Shown piece by piece: positions 51,105 through 60,479 of a stretch of 64,000 bases of DNA. Position numbers and translations under genes: made by a program. Below the pieces are notes generated by a model. The model had not been told where the DNA came from. It made no database searches and saw only the letters and a program-made list of their open reading frames with translations. The DNA comes from Clostridia bacterium. Lineage in GTDB: Bacteria > Bacillota > Clostridia > Christensenellales > Borkfalkiaceae. The stretch lies in contig JAFQWV010000028.1 of NCBI GenBank assembly GCA_017407325.1, positions 62,001-126,000 on the forward strand, in the 5' to 3' direction. Positions within the stretch are counted from its first letter, which is position 1, and each line of letters begins with the position of its first letter.

Positions 51105-52373
51105 ATGGAGTCAAATTTACCAAAAATTATTGAAAGTCTTTCAAGTCTTTTGCAAATTGACAGCGTAAAAACAGAAAAACTTGACGACAAGCCGTTTGGA
51201 GAAGGCGTTTTTCGCGCACTTGATTATTCTCTAAACCTTGCAAAAGAAATGGGTTTTGAAACGTACAACTATTCAAACTATATAGGTGAAGTCGTTTGGG
51301 GAAAGGGTGAAAGCATAGCGATTTTGTGCCACTTAGACGTCGTTCCCGTTGGTGACGAAACGAAATGGAAGCATCCACCATTTTCTGCTACGCTTGATAA
51401 CGGCGAAATCTACGCTCGCGGTGCGCTCGACGACAAAGGTCCGTTTATCGCAACGCTTTACGCGCTTAAACGCTTAAAGGACGAAGGCTTTTTGCCAAAC
51501 AAGGAAATCAGACTGATTTTAGGTTGCGATGAAGAAAGCGGTTGGGGGTGTATTAAACACTATAAAACTATTCGCGACCTTCCCGAAACGGGTTTTTCTC
51601 CCGATGCAAGCTTCCCTGTAATTTATGCAGAGAAAGGAATTTTACACGCAAAATTTTTCTTTGATTACGACAAAAAGTTGCTTTTTGATTTAAAGGGCGG
51701 AGTCGCTTCTAACGTCGTTTGCGATAAAGCGACTGCAAATTGTAAAATAGACGAAAGATTAATTGATAAGTGCGGTCTGAACTTAGTCGACGGCTTTGTG
51801 GAGAGTTTGGGAATATCGGCACACGGCTCCGAGCCGGATAAAGGCGTCAACGCCATTAAGAATTTAATTTTATACCTTAACGAAATTAACGCCGTTAATC
51901 GCGCTATATACGAGCTTTTGTTTGAAGATAAGTTGAAATTAAAGGCTTTTTGCGACCAAACGGGAAATTTAACAATGTCACCGAACGTTATAAAAATTGA
52001 AAACGGCAAGATTTCAGTTACGGTAGATTTTAGATATCCTGCAACGCTAAACTTCGACGAGATTTTTGAAACTATTAAAAAAATCGCACCGCTTGAAGTT
52101 TTATCACACCAAAAACCACTGTTTAACGATATTGAAAGTCCACTTATTCAAACTCTTAACAAGGTTTATGAAAAGCATACGGGGAAAACTTGTAAGCCTA
52201 TTGCGATAGGTGGCGGAACTTATGCACGCGCACTTAAGCTTGGCGCAGGATTCGGTCCTGAAACGGAAGACGACGAAAACCTGTGCCACCAACCGAACGA
52301 GCGTATTTCTATAGAAAAATTAGAGTTTTTAGAAAAAGTTTATCACGACGCAATAAAAGAACTTTCAAAATAG
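51105..52373 (+). CDS. pepV: Dipeptidase PepV-like, M20 metallopeptidase
   Basis: The 422-aa protein has the di-zinc ligands of M20/PepV: AILCHLDVVPVGDETKW (about 74-90), GALDDKGPFIATL (about 106-118), CDEESGWGCIKHY (about 139-151), FSPDASFPVIYAEKG and a C-terminal GGGTYARAL. The lid domain lies between. It hydrolyses dipeptides in the cytoplasm. AAAAAGGG precedes the ATG. An internal AATCGCGCTATA lies in frame near 51897. Confidence 0.92.
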   Translation: MESNLPKIIESLSSLLQIDSVKTEKLDDKPFGEGVFRALDYSLNLAKEMGFETYNYSNYIGEVVWGKGESIAILCHLDVVPVGDETKWKHPPFSATLDNGEIYARGALDDKGPFIATLYALKRLKDEGFLPNKEIRLILGCDEESGWGCIKHYKTIRDLPETGFSPDASFPVIYAEKGILHAKFFFDYDKKLLFDLKGGVASNVVCDKATANCKIDERLIDKCGLNLVDGFVESLGISAHGSEPDKGVNAIKNLILYLNEINAVNRAIYELLFEDKLKLKAFCDQTGNLTMSPNVIKIENGKISVTVDFRYPATLNFDEIFETIKKIAPLEVLSHQKPLFNDIESPLIQTLNKVYEKHTGKTCKPIAIGGGTYARALKLGAGFGPETEDDENLCHQPNERISIEKLEFLEKVYHDAIKELSK

Positions 52374-52380
52374 GTGAGTT

Positions 52381-52797
52381 ATGGGAAAAGTTAAAACGGG
52401 GAAAATTAAAGCGCTGGTTATTAGTGGAATTTGTGTCGTTTTAGTTTTGGTTGCGTTAATTACTTTCGTGGGTATTAAAGTTGGCTCTAATCCGCAAGCC
52501 GAAACGATTATTACCGCAATCACTAAAACTAAGCCAAGTTTAAATATCTACGACCTTAAAGAAGAAAAAGGCGATTTTGACGACTATATCCAAGTCGATA
52601 TTTTGTGTAATTCCGACTATGAAAGCGTTAAGTACACCGTAACTATTTACGACGATGACGGCGAAGTGTATTCGCAAAAATCGTACACCGCAACAGACTT
52701 AAAAAAGGGCGAAACCTTTGAACATAAGATATTACTTACTCAATTTGAGTCGCTTATGGTATACGAGTTTGGTGTAAAACTTGACACTTATAAATAA
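52381..52797 (+). CDS. Hypothetical signal-anchored protein
   Basis: A 138-aa protein with one N-terminal membrane helix (ALVISGICVVLVLVALITFV) and an outside beta-rich domain (YESVKYTVTIYDDDGEVYSQ, then KGETFEHKILL), similar in style to FxLYD-type domains. It begins 7 bp after pepV and is probably in the same operon. No function assigned. Confidence 0.7.
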   Translation: MGKVKTGKIKALVISGICVVLVLVALITFVGIKVGSNPQAETIITAITKTKPSLNIYDLKEEKGDFDDYIQVDILCNSDYESVKYTVTIYDDDGEVYSQKSYTATDLKKGETFEHKILLTQFESLMVYEFGVKLDTYK

Positions 52798-52842
52798 AAA
52801 GCCTTATTAAAAGCCTTATAAACGGCGCATTTCTGCGTTTCT

Positions 52843-52900
52843 TTTGAGTGCGCTCGACCTTGATGACCGTCTAGGTCTATCAAGTCCAATCGCACTCAAA
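52843..52900. repeat. 58-nt long hairpin of unknown role
   Basis: Paired arms in order are TTTGAGTGCG/CGCACTCAAA, CTTGAT/ATCAAG and GACC/GGTC around a GTCTA loop, with small internal loops. It is not followed by a T-run, so it is not a normal terminator; it may be a structured RNA or a mobile hairpin. Confidence 0.55.
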
Positions 52901-52959
52901 GAGCCTTGAACTGCTTGTTTCTAAGCCTTTTAACCATATAATAAGTACGGCGATTGAAA

Positions 52960-53070
52960 GAACAATACATAACAGTCGGGTTGCCCGACCGACCTGCCAG
53001 TCGTGTAGGCTGACGCTTTTTTAAGTTTTGGTAATAAACAATACGTAACAGTCGGGTAACCCCGACTGAA
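52960..53070. repeat. Pair of ACAGTCGGG hairpin repeats
   Basis: AACAATACATAACAGTCGGG (52960-52979) recurs at 53038-53057 with one substitution. Each is followed by a GTCGGG/CCCGAC hairpin; the second ends with CCCCGACTG and AAAAAAGGGGG before the next gene. Confidence 0.6.
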
Positions 53071-53085
53071 AAAAGGGGGATTGTA

Positions 53086-53565
53086 ATGGTTTTATATGAA
53101 TTAAGTTTTGATTTTAATAATTTTTTAAAATGTTTTATTGCATTAGCTGTTGCTGTTATACTTTTTATATGTTATTTTAAAAAGTTGCAACAAAAAAACA
53201 AAGGTGCAATAATATTTGTGTCAATATTTTGTAGTATTTTTTTACTAATATCATTATACTTGAGTATCGGCTTTATTTCTGATTACAGTAAGAAAAAGGA
53301 CTGTTTAAATTCTAATGACTGTCCGACTGTTAGTGGCGTTGTGGAAAACTATCATCCTATGCCTTACAGCGGACACGATAGAGAGCATTTTGAAATAGAC
53401 GGTGTTTATTTTGAATATTCTGATTTTGAAATTACTAATGGTTACCATAATGCAGCGTCAAGGGGTGGAGTTATAACTCAAAATGGACAAAAGTTGTTGA
53501 TAAAATATTACTATGATGTGAGGTATGACAGAAATATTATTCTTTATATTGAAGAAATTGAATGA
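53086..53565 (+). CDS. Hypothetical membrane protein
   Basis: A 159-aa protein with two N-terminal membrane helices and a soluble C-terminal domain with SGVVENYHPMPYSGHDREHF and FEIDGVYFEYSDFEI, which may form a small beta-barrel. AAAAAGGGGG precedes the ATG. No family recognised. Confidence 0.68.
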   Translation: MVLYELSFDFNNFLKCFIALAVAVILFICYFKKLQQKNKGAIIFVSIFCSIFLLISLYLSIGFISDYSKKKDCLNSNDCPTVSGVVENYHPMPYSGHDREHFEIDGVYFEYSDFEITNGYHNAASRGGVITQNGQKLLIKYYYDVRYDRNIILYIEEIE

Positions 53566-53634
53566 GGTGATGCTGAAAAATGAAGAAGGTTTTATTCAAT
53601 TAAAAAAGATTTTGAAATATTATAGGGTAAATTA

Positions 53635-54360
53635 ATGAAAAAGTTTAATTTTTTTAAAAAAAATACATTTAATTACGCCTGTGCAGTGTTGTTTTCTTTT
53701 TTATGCCTAATGTTTTTTGGTGCAATTATAATTTATGTCTTTACAAATAGTTCACCCGTACTATTTTATAGATTATTAAATATAGTTGTTACGTGCCTTT
53801 TTCTCGTGTTTTTGTTTTTTTCTTTAAAAATTTTAGTTTCAACTATAATAAATTATAAAGCAACATATCAAATTGGCAATGGCAAGCTAAAGTTTGTTGG
53901 TAAATGTCCAACGTATAGTAATGTTCCTGCGAATACAATTATAAAAAAGTCAAAAAAACATGTAGAAAGCGTTATTGATGTTTCTGGAATTAATTTTATT
54001 TTTATTACTAATAAACAAGCAACAAAAGTTGGGACTTGTGTGATTGAAAAAGAAGAAATAAACGGAATAAAACAAGTTATGGGGCAAATGTATATTTTAA
54101 GGGAATTTGTTTATAATGAAGAAAGATGTTGTGAATCTTTTATGTTTGAAAGTTTAAATAAGCGAAAAGATTATTTAAGTCAATTTTATAAAACTTTATG
54201 CTCAATGATTTTTCAAGAAGATGCATTAAACGAATTATATAAAAACGGTTTTTGCGGAGATATTTTTCTTTCTTCCACAATTTATCAGCCAAGAAAGCAG
54301 GTGTTTGACGAAATGTTTGAAAAATACTCAGTCCCAGTGGAAAAAATTCATATCTTTTAA
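53635..54360 (+). CDS. Hypothetical membrane protein
   Basis: A 241-aa protein. Two hydrophobic helices near the N-terminus (YACAVLFSFLCLMFFGAIII and YRLLNIVVTCLFLVFLFFSL) are followed by a soluble domain with many Cys and Lys (KKHVESVIDVSGINFIFITN). It lies downstream of the previous small membrane protein. Function unknown. Confidence 0.68.
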   Translation: MKKFNFFKKNTFNYACAVLFSFLCLMFFGAIIIYVFTNSSPVLFYRLLNIVVTCLFLVFLFFSLKILVSTIINYKATYQIGNGKLKFVGKCPTYSNVPANTIIKKSKKHVESVIDVSGINFIFITNKQATKVGTCVIEKEEINGIKQVMGQMYILREFVYNEERCCESFMFESLNKRKDYLSQFYKTLCSMIFQEDALNELYKNGFCGDIFLSSTIYQPRKQVFDEMFEKYSVPVEKIHIF

Positions 54361-54398
54361 ATCAAATTAAATGATTAGCAATAATTTTGATGCTAAAT

Positions 54399-54438
54399 AA
54401 GCCGAGAGTTTGAAAAAACTCTCGGCTTTCACTTTTTT
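54399..54438 (+). terminator. Terminator after the gene ending at 54360
   Basis: AAGCCGAGAGTTT pairs with AAACTCTCGGCTT around a 4-nt loop, with a T-run at 54432-54438. Confidence 0.8.
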
Positions 54439-54481
54439 AAACTTCATACCTTCTTCCGTTTATATTAGTAAGTTTGTTTGA

Positions 54482-54601
54482 CGTATCGACCTTACCTTTG
54501 CTTTAAATTCAAGTGAGTGGGTTGACATATCAGACCAAACGGCGTATAATGAAAATAGTAGTTTAAACGAAAAACTTGCAACTTTAAAGCGATTGTCTTA
54601 A
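54482..54601 (+). pseudogene. Coding remnant containing a consensus promoter
   Basis: An open frame without a start codon reads RIDLTFALNSSEWVDISDQT then AYNENSSLNEKLATLKRLS and stops. It looks like the C-terminus of a lost gene. Inside it, TTGACA (54522-54527)-17-TATAAT (54545-54550) is a perfect promoter for the gene at 54669. Confidence 0.35.
54522..54550 (+). promoter_or_regulatory. Perfect-consensus promoter of the gene at 54669
   Basis: TTGACA, exactly 17 bp and TATAAT. The predicted leader is about 110 nt and contains no recognised aptamer. Confidence 0.7.
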
Positions 54602-54668
54602 TCTGTATAGTTATAATATCTGACAGGATCTAATTGTTCTTGAAATTCAAAAGAAATAAGGATTTGCT

Positions 54669-55094
54669 ATGAAATTTAGTTATAAAAAATATAAATATGA
54701 CTTGTTAATTAAGTGGATAAGATTGCCTTTAGAATGTATTGCATTATTAGTTTTCGCAATTTGTCTCAAAGCGTGGTTATTTTTTTCTTTATTATCTATT
54801 ATTTTTATTTTAACTTTAATCCATTGTATTAAAATTTTAAAAAGGTATGGAGTTGTTTTTTTTAAAGTTAGGGAAAAAGATTGCGTCAATGCGCAAGGAA
54901 TAATTGCAGATATAAAAATTTGGAAAAATATAACGAGTTTTCAAGATAGGTTGTTTAACGATTACGTTCTTGTTACAATAAATGATAAAGACTATACGTT
55001 ATTTAATAAAGGGGATTTAAATGTTGGGGATAATGTTTTTGTAAAATACTTACCGCAAGCAAATATAATTCTTGAAATAAGTAAATGTGCATGA
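54669..55094 (+). CDS. Hypothetical membrane protein
   Basis: A 141-aa protein with two close N-terminal helices (about 15-50) and a soluble C-terminal part with CVNAQGIIADIKIWKNITSF, and VLVTINDKDYTLFNKGDLNV with GDNVFVKYLPQAN, suggesting a small OB- or SH3-like barrel (NfeD-like in outline). AAATAAGG lies upstream of the ATG. Function unknown. Confidence 0.68.
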   Translation: MKFSYKKYKYDLLIKWIRLPLECIALLVFAICLKAWLFFSLLSIIFILTLIHCIKILKRYGVVFFKVREKDCVNAQGIIADIKIWKNITSFQDRLFNDYVLVTINDKDYTLFNKGDLNVGDNVFVKYLPQANIILEISKCA

Positions 55095-55109
55095 TTAGTT
55101 TTTACTGAG

Positions 55110-55140
55110 CCGAGAGTTTTTTCAAACTCTCGGATTTTCG
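55110..55140 (+). terminator. Terminator after the gene ending at 55094
   Basis: CCGAGAGTTT and AAACTCTCGG pair around a 4-nt loop, followed by ATTTTCGTTT. The stem matches the terminator at 54399. Confidence 0.75.
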
Positions 55141-55186
55141 TTTGTCAACATATTATATAATTAATAAAATCCTTAGAAAAAAGTTA

Positions 55187-55343
55187 TATGTCGGGTTGGC
55201 AATTTTTTCGTAGAAAAAATCTGCGCGACAATAATGCAAAACGCAGTTTTGCAATTCATGTAAGCCGTACGCATTAAGTAGGCTTGCAATTCATGAGCAA
55301 CGCCAGTTGCTCATTTCATGAAAGTTGAAAACTTTCAAATCAT
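55187..55343. repeat. Hairpin array D (ATTCATG/ATTTCATG linkers)
   Basis: The head GGCAATTTTTTCGTAG...CTGCGCGACAATAATG is followed by hairpins CAAAAC/GTTTTG, TAAGCC/GGCTTG, AGCAAC/GTTGCT and AAAGTT/AACTTT, each joined by CAATTCATG or CATTTCATG. The head is shared with array F. Confidence 0.8.
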
Positions 55344-55350
55344 TAAAAAA

Positions 55351-55373
55351 AGGCGATAACCGTGTTATCGCCT
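55351..55373 (-). terminator. Terminator of nifJ
   Basis: AGGCGATAAC, CGT and GTTATCGCCT form a perfect 10-bp hairpin with a T-run on the minus strand, 14 bp after the stop codon. Confidence 0.8.
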
Positions 55374-55386
55374 AATTTTTATTTAA

Positions 55387-58300
55387 TTAGTCTTTCTTAG
55401 CAAGACGCTTATAACTTTCGTATCTAGCCTTGTTTTCCTTTTCAGCTTGTTTGAAGAGTTCTTCAGCAAGTTCAGGTTGCGCTTTCTTAAGTGTAGCGTA
55501 TCTGTTTTCGCCGAGTAAGAAGTCTTGGTAACTTAAAGTAGGTTCTTTAGAGTCAAGCTTGAACGGATTTTCATCAGTGTCAACTAGGGTTGGGTTATAT
55601 CTGTATAAGTGCCAGTATCCGGTGTCAACAGCCTTCTTTTCTTCAGCTTGAGAGTTAGTCATGTTGATACCGTGGTTGATACATGGAGCGTAGCAGATAA
55701 GAAGTGATGGTCCGTCGTAGCTTTCAGCTTCAACGATAGCGTTCAAGAATTGTTGCTTGTTAGCGCCCATAGAGCATTGAGCAACGTAAACGTAGCCGTA
55801 GCTCATAGCGATCATACCAAGGTCTTTCTTCTTAATTCTCTTACCGCCGGCAGCGAACTTAGCAACAGCGCCAGTAGGGGTAGACTTAGAAGATTGACCA
55901 CCGGTGTTAGAGTAAACTTCAGTATCGAGAACTAAAACGTTAACGTCTTCGCCCATAGCAAGAACGTGGTCTAAACCGCCGTAGCCGATATCGTAAGCCC
56001 AACCGTCACCACCGAAGATCCAAACAGACTTCTTGATTAAGCAGTCGCTAGCAGCGCTGATTTGGTTGTAGATAGCTTTGAGTTCGCCACGAGAATTCTT
56101 GATAGCAGAAGGGAGAAGCTCGATGATTTCAGCAGCAGTCTTCTTAGAGATTTCTGCGTTCTTTCTGTTAGCCATCCATTCTTCCATAGATGCCTTAATC
56201 TTGCCTTTTGCGCCAAGTTCGATAGCCTTTGCCATATCTTCAGCAAGTTTAGAACGGCGTTGAGCGTAAGCAAGGTTCATACCGTAACCGAATTCAGCGT
56301 TGTCTTCGAACAAGCTGTTAGCCCAAGCAGGACCGTGACCTTTAGCGTTCTTAGTGTATGGGCAAGTTGGAGAGCTACCGCCGTAGATTGAAGAACAACC
56401 CGTTGCGTTAGCAATAACCATTCTATCGCCGAACATTTGAGTAATAACTTTGATATAAGGAGTTTCACCACAGCCAGCACAAGCGCCAGAGAACTCGAAG
56501 AGTGGCTTATTGAATTGGCTACCCTTAACTGAAGTAGACTTAGCAAATGAAGTGTCAACTTCTGGTAAGCTTTCGCTGAATTCGTAGTTAGTGCCTTCTT
56601 CCTTAAGTGATGCTTCAAACGGAATCATTTCGAGAGCCTTGTTCTTAGAAGGACATACGTTAGCACAAACGCCGCAACCCATACAGTCAAGTGGACTTAC
56701 TTGAATTCTGAATTCAAGGTTCTTGTTACCGATACATGGAGAAGTTTTGTAAGTGATAGGCTTTTCAGTACCAACTTCGTTAAGAGCTGGACGGATACAA
56801 GCGTGTGGACAAACGAAAGCACATTGGTTACATTGGATACAGTTTTCAGGAATCCACTTAGGAACCATAACTGCTACACCACGTTTTTCGTATTGAGTAG
56901 TACCTGTAGGAACAGAACCGTCAGCGTTGAATGCAGAAGATGGAAGCTTGTCGCCTTCGAGAGCGATGATTGGGTGAACGACTTCTTGGAAGTACTTGTT
57001 ATCAGCAAGTTTGATAGCGTCAGCGCCTTCAGTTGTAGTAGCCCAGTCGCTTGGGATATTAACTTTTCTTAAAGCAGCGATAGCGCCGTCGATAGCAGCG
57101 TAGTTAGCGTTAACTACTGCATCGCCTTTCTTGCCGTAAGTAACTTTAACTTTTTCCTTCATATAAACTTCAGCATCAGCGTAAGGGATGATTGAAGCGA
57201 TATTGAAGAAGCAAGCTTGTAATACCATGTTTTGTGACTTTGGTGAACCAGCTGCTTTTGCAACCTTTAACGCGTCGATTACGTAAAGTTCAGCGTTCTT
57301 CTTAGCAAGAGCGTTCTTCATTGATGCTGGAAGGTGAGTGTTAAGTTCTTCGTCAGTCCATTGAGCGTTAAGTAAGAACTTACCACCTTGCTTTAAGTCA
57401 GAAACCATATCGTAACGGGTTACGTAAGATGGGTTGTGACAAGCAACGAAGTCAGCAGCGTCGATAAGGTAAGAAGATTGGATAGGAGTGTCACCAAATC
57501 TTAAGTGAGAAACGGTAATACCACCAGACTTTTTAGAGTCGTAGAAGAAGTAGCCTTGAACGAACTTGTCAGTGTGGTCACCGATAATTTTGATAGAGTT
57601 CTTGTTAGCACCAACAGTACCGTCAGAGCCAAGACCGTAGAACTTACAAGAAACAGTACCTTGAGGTGCTGCGTCGTATTTTTCGCTAAAGTCAAGTGAA
57701 GAGTTAGTAACGTCTTCGTAAATACCAACGGTGAAGTGATTCTTTGGCTTGTCTTGTTCGAGGTTCTTGTAAACAGAAAGTACCATTGATGGGTTAAATT
57801 CTTTAGAACCAAGACCGTATCTACCACCAACGACGGTAATACGTTTTTTAGCTTCCATAAGTGCAGTGCAAACGTCGAGATATAAAGGTTCGCCAAGTGA
57901 GCCTGGTTCTTTAGTTCTGTCAAGTACTGCAATTTTCTTGGTTGTCTTAGGAAGTGCCTTTAAGAACGCCTTAGTAGCAAACGGACGGTAAAGACGAACT
58001 TTAACCATACCGTACTTCTTGCCTTCTGCGTTGAGTTTGTTGATAGTTTCTTCAACAGCGTCAGCACCGCTACCCATAATAACGATAACGTTTTCAGCAT
58101 CTGGTGCACCAACGTAGTCGAATAAGTGGTAGTTTCTACCGGTAAGCTTGTTAACCTTGTCCATCATCTTTTGAACGATTTCAGGTGTAGCTTCGTAGTA
58201 CTTGTTTGCAGTTTCTCTGTTTTGGAAGTAAGTGTCAGAGTTTTGTGCAGTACCCTTTTGGATAGGGTGTTCTGGGTTGAGAGCACGGCTTCTGAAGTCT

Positions 58301-58896
58301 TCGATATCCTTCATGTCAACGAGTGCTTTCATATCTTCATAATCAATAGCGTCAATCTTAGAAACCTCGTGGCTAGTTCTGAAACCGTCAAAGAAGTGTA
58401 AGAAAGGAACTTTTGATTTTAAAGTTGCAAGGTGAGATACAAGTGCAAGGTCCATAACTTCTTGTACAGAGTTAGAAGCAAGCATTGCAAAACCTGTTTG
58501 ACGGCAAGCCATAACGTCAGAGTGGTCGCCGAAAATGTTAAGAGAGTGTGCAGCAAGAGCACGAGCACTAACGTGGAAAACCGTTGGCATTAATTCGCCA
58601 GAGATTTTGTACATGTTAGGAATCATTAAAAGTAAGCCTTGGCTTGCTGTGTAAGTAACGGTTAATGCGCCTGCGCAAAGTGAGCCGTGTACTGCACCAG
58701 CAGCGCCACCTTCAGATTGCATTTCTGCTAGACGAAGTTTTTGACCGAACATGTTTACTCTACCAGCAGTAGACCATTCGTCAGCAACTTCTGCCATTGG
58801 TGATGACGGTGTTATCGGGTAAATAGCTGCAACTTCACTGAATGCATAAGCAACGTAACTTGCGGCGGTATTACCGTCAATAGTCATTTTTTTCAT
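55387..58896 (-). CDS. nifJ: Pyruvate:ferredoxin (flavodoxin) oxidoreductase
   Basis: The single-chain 1169-aa enzyme contains all fused domains: the N-terminal AYAFSEVAAIYPITPSSPMA, a gamma-type region (FYGLGSDGTVGANKNSIKII), two [4Fe-4S] clusters (CIQCNQCAFVCPHACIRP and CMGCGVCANVCPSKNK), the proximal-cluster segment FSGACAGCGETPYIK and the TPP/Mg site IFGGDGWAYDIGYGGLDHVL. It converts pyruvate and CoA to acetyl-CoA, CO2 and reduced ferredoxin, marking a strict anaerobe. GGAGGTTAG precedes the ATG. Confidence 0.97.
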   Translation of the reverse strand: MKKMTIDGNTAASYVAYAFSEVAAIYPITPSSPMAEVADEWSTAGRVNMFGQKLRLAEMQSEGGAAGAVHGSLCAGALTVTYTASQGLLLMIPNMYKISGELMPTVFHVSARALAAHSLNIFGDHSDVMACRQTGFAMLASNSVQEVMDLALVSHLATLKSKVPFLHFFDGFRTSHEVSKIDAIDYEDMKALVDMKDIEDFRSRALNPEHPIQKGTAQNSDTYFQNRETANKYYEATPEIVQKMMDKVNKLTGRNYHLFDYVGAPDAENVIVIMGSGADAVEETINKLNAEGKKYGMVKVRLYRPFATKAFLKALPKTTKKIAVLDRTKEPGSLGEPLYLDVCTALMEAKKRITVVGGRYGLGSKEFNPSMVLSVYKNLEQDKPKNHFTVGIYEDVTNSSLDFSEKYDAAPQGTVSCKFYGLGSDGTVGANKNSIKIIGDHTDKFVQGYFFYDSKKSGGITVSHLRFGDTPIQSSYLIDAADFVACHNPSYVTRYDMVSDLKQGGKFLLNAQWTDEELNTHLPASMKNALAKKNAELYVIDALKVAKAAGSPKSQNMVLQACFFNIASIIPYADAEVYMKEKVKVTYGKKGDAVVNANYAAIDGAIAALRKVNIPSDWATTTEGADAIKLADNKYFQEVVHPIIALEGDKLPSSAFNADGSVPTGTTQYEKRGVAVMVPKWIPENCIQCNQCAFVCPHACIRPALNEVGTEKPITYKTSPCIGNKNLEFRIQVSPLDCMGCGVCANVCPSKNKALEMIPFEASLKEEGTNYEFSESLPEVDTSFAKSTSVKGSQFNKPLFEFSGACAGCGETPYIKVITQMFGDRMVIANATGCSSIYGGSSPTCPYTKNAKGHGPAWANSLFEDNAEFGYGMNLAYAQRRSKLAEDMAKAIELGAKGKIKASMEEWMANRKNAEISKKTAAEIIELLPSAIKNSRGELKAIYNQISAASDCLIKKSVWIFGGDGWAYDIGYGGLDHVLAMGEDVNVLVLDTEVYSNTGGQSSKSTPTGAVAKFAAGGKRIKKKDLGMIAMSYGYVYVAQCSMGANKQQFLNAIVEAESYDGPSLLICYAPCINHGINMTNSQAEEKKAVDTGYWHLYRYNPTLVDTDENPFKLDSKEPTLSYQDFLLGENRYATLKKAQPELAEELFKQAEKENKARYESYKRLAKKD

Positions 58897-58971
58897 TTGA
58901 AACTAACCTCCGTTTCTATTATAAATTTTTTAAACATAATTTTAGGGTGGGTAAATCGCCCACACGATACT

Positions 58972-59000
58972 ATTATAAAATTTTATATTGATAAAGTCAA
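58972..59000 (-). promoter_or_regulatory. nifJ: nifJ promoter and structured leader
   Basis: On the minus strand TTGACT (59000-58995), 17 bp and TATAAT (58977-58972). The roughly 70-nt leader contains a small GTGGGCGATTTACCCAC hairpin near 58965-58949. Confidence 0.65.
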
Positions 59001-59105
59001 TATCTTTAGCCAAAAAATCAATAAAAAAATACATTTTTTTTATGTTTTCACGCTTTAAAATAAAGAAACGGTGGAAAAAGTGTAAAATTTAGTAAATTTT
59101 TAATT

Positions 59106-59343
59106 AATGAAATGAAAAGTCTTAGAACTTTTCGTGAAATGGCGTGCGCCATGAAATAATTTTTTTAAAAATCATGAAATGCAACTTCCGTTGCATTGCG
59201 GTCGCGGAATTTTTCCAAAATTCCCGAAAATTATTATATAATGATACGGCAGTTTTTAAAAAACGGTCCGACCTTTACGCAAGTTGAAGACTTGCATATC
59301 ACGCAAAACAAAGTTTTGCATATCACGTAGACAAAGGCTACAT
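59106..59343. repeat. Hairpin array E (mixed GAAATG and CATATCACG linkers)
   Basis: The first half uses (C)ATGAAATG linkers with hairpins AAAAGT/ACTTTT, GGCG/CGCC, GCAAC/GTTGC and GGAATTTT/AAAATTCC. The second half uses CATATCACG linkers with GCAAGTT/GACTTGC, CAAAAC/GTTTTG and a decayed TAG/CTA. It therefore combines the two linker types seen separately in arrays B/C and D/F. Confidence 0.8.
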
Positions 59344-59412
59344 CAAAATTTATTTTGCAATCTTGACAAACTGCCCCCCGCGTGATAATATATTTAAAAG
59401 GTTAGTAGTAAC

Positions 59413-59823
59413 ATGGGTAAAGTATTTAAAAATAGTTGTAAAAATTTAGTGTTTTTAATTCTATCTGCAATATACACGGCGATAATAATAGCAATTTACT
59501 TTTTGTTTGAATTACCAAAAGAGTTGTTTATAATTGCGTTATTAATATCGCTAAGTCCTTTCATAATTTATTTTGGATTAGGTTTTTATTGGGTCTTTCA
59601 AAGTGTTTTAATTGATGAAAACGGAATAACTTTTTATTTGTTTGGTAAAAGATTAATCGGTTTTTCGTGGGAAGAAATAGAAGAAATTTCCATTGAAAAT
59701 CATAAAATAAGTAAATATTTAATCAAAATAAAAAACCAAAATAAATACTACAGTATTGATTTAACAAAAAGGATCAAATATTTAATGGATAAAAACGCTC
59801 CAATTAAATTAATGAATAGATAA
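59413..59823 (+). CDS. Small membrane protein with PH-like domain
   Basis: A 136-aa protein with two membrane helices followed by a beta-rich domain (SVLIDENGITFYLFGKRLIG, then FSWEEIEEISI) typical of bacterial PH-like membrane proteins. The promoter is TTGACA (59363-59368)-17-TAATAT (59386-59391). Function unknown. It is the first of three similar proteins in a row. Confidence 0.65.
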   Translation: MGKVFKNSCKNLVFLILSAIYTAIIIAIYFLFELPKELFIIALLISLSPFIIYFGLGFYWVFQSVLIDENGITFYLFGKRLIGFSWEEIEEISIENHKISKYLIKIKNQNKYYSIDLTKRIKYLMDKNAPIKLMNR

Positions 59824-59879
59824 AGTTTGTGTAGGGATAGTATTCTGGAAGCAACAGTTAATAACTTTTGGAGAAGATA

Positions 59880-60332
59880 ATGAAAAATAAAAAAGGATTT
59901 TCATTGGCAAGTGTCGGGTTTACGGTTAGCGCTTTATTTATAATTTTATTTATACTCACTATAATAATTCTGCATATTATTTTTGAAGAAAAATTACAAT
60001 GGGGTCTGCTGGTGTTATCAGTAATTCTTTTGTGTTTATTTATGTTTTGTTTAATTTTTTTCTTCAAACATAAAATAATAGTCGATAATACAAAAAAAGT
60101 AATAACTATCCATCAATTTAAAACATATATTTTCAGTTTTGAAGATATAGAGCAAATTTATGCTTCAACCGAATACAGTTTAGATGAGAATAGGTATTGT
60201 TATATTATCGTAGTTTTAAAAGACGGTAACAAAAAAAGATTTGACGGTTATTCATCTATTTTAAAGAAAAATGAAAATGTCGAAAAAACAAAACAAATAA
60301 TAAGAGAACTCAACAGTTTTCTAAAAAAGTAA
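59880..60332 (+). CDS. Small membrane protein with PH-like domain
   Basis: A 150-aa protein with two membrane helices (about 12-35 and 42-65), then KHKIIVDNTKKVITIHQFKT and FEDIEQIYASTEYS, the PH-like strand pattern also seen in its neighbours. ATG 59880 is chosen for the TTGGAGAAGATA site; an upstream in-frame TTG at 59868 would remove it. Confidence 0.65.
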   Translation: MKNKKGFSLASVGFTVSALFIILFILTIIILHIIFEEKLQWGLLVLSVILLCLFMFCLIFFFKHKIIVDNTKKVITIHQFKTYIFSFEDIEQIYASTEYSLDENRYCYIIVVLKDGNKKRFDGYSSILKKNENVEKTKQIIRELNSFLKK

Positions 60333-60348
60333 ATGATAATTAACTAAA

Positions 60349-60380
60349 AAGTGGGCGAATTTTTCGCCCACTTGCTTTTT
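60349..60380 (+). terminator. Terminator between membrane-protein genes
   Basis: AAGTGGGCGAA, a 3-nt loop and TTCGCCCACTT are followed by a T-run. Confidence 0.85.
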
Positions 60381-60479
60381 TTATTCTTACTACTTGAAAA
60401 ATTTTATTTGATATAGTATAATACAATAAAACGTAACCAAACGACAAAGTAATTCGAAAAAAGGAAAAAGGAAATCTTT

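Noticed and set aside
56062-56391. Long plus-strand frames opposite nifJ (also near 57505 and 58126)
   Set aside because: They are antisense shadows of a strongly conserved enzyme gene, with no ribosome sites.
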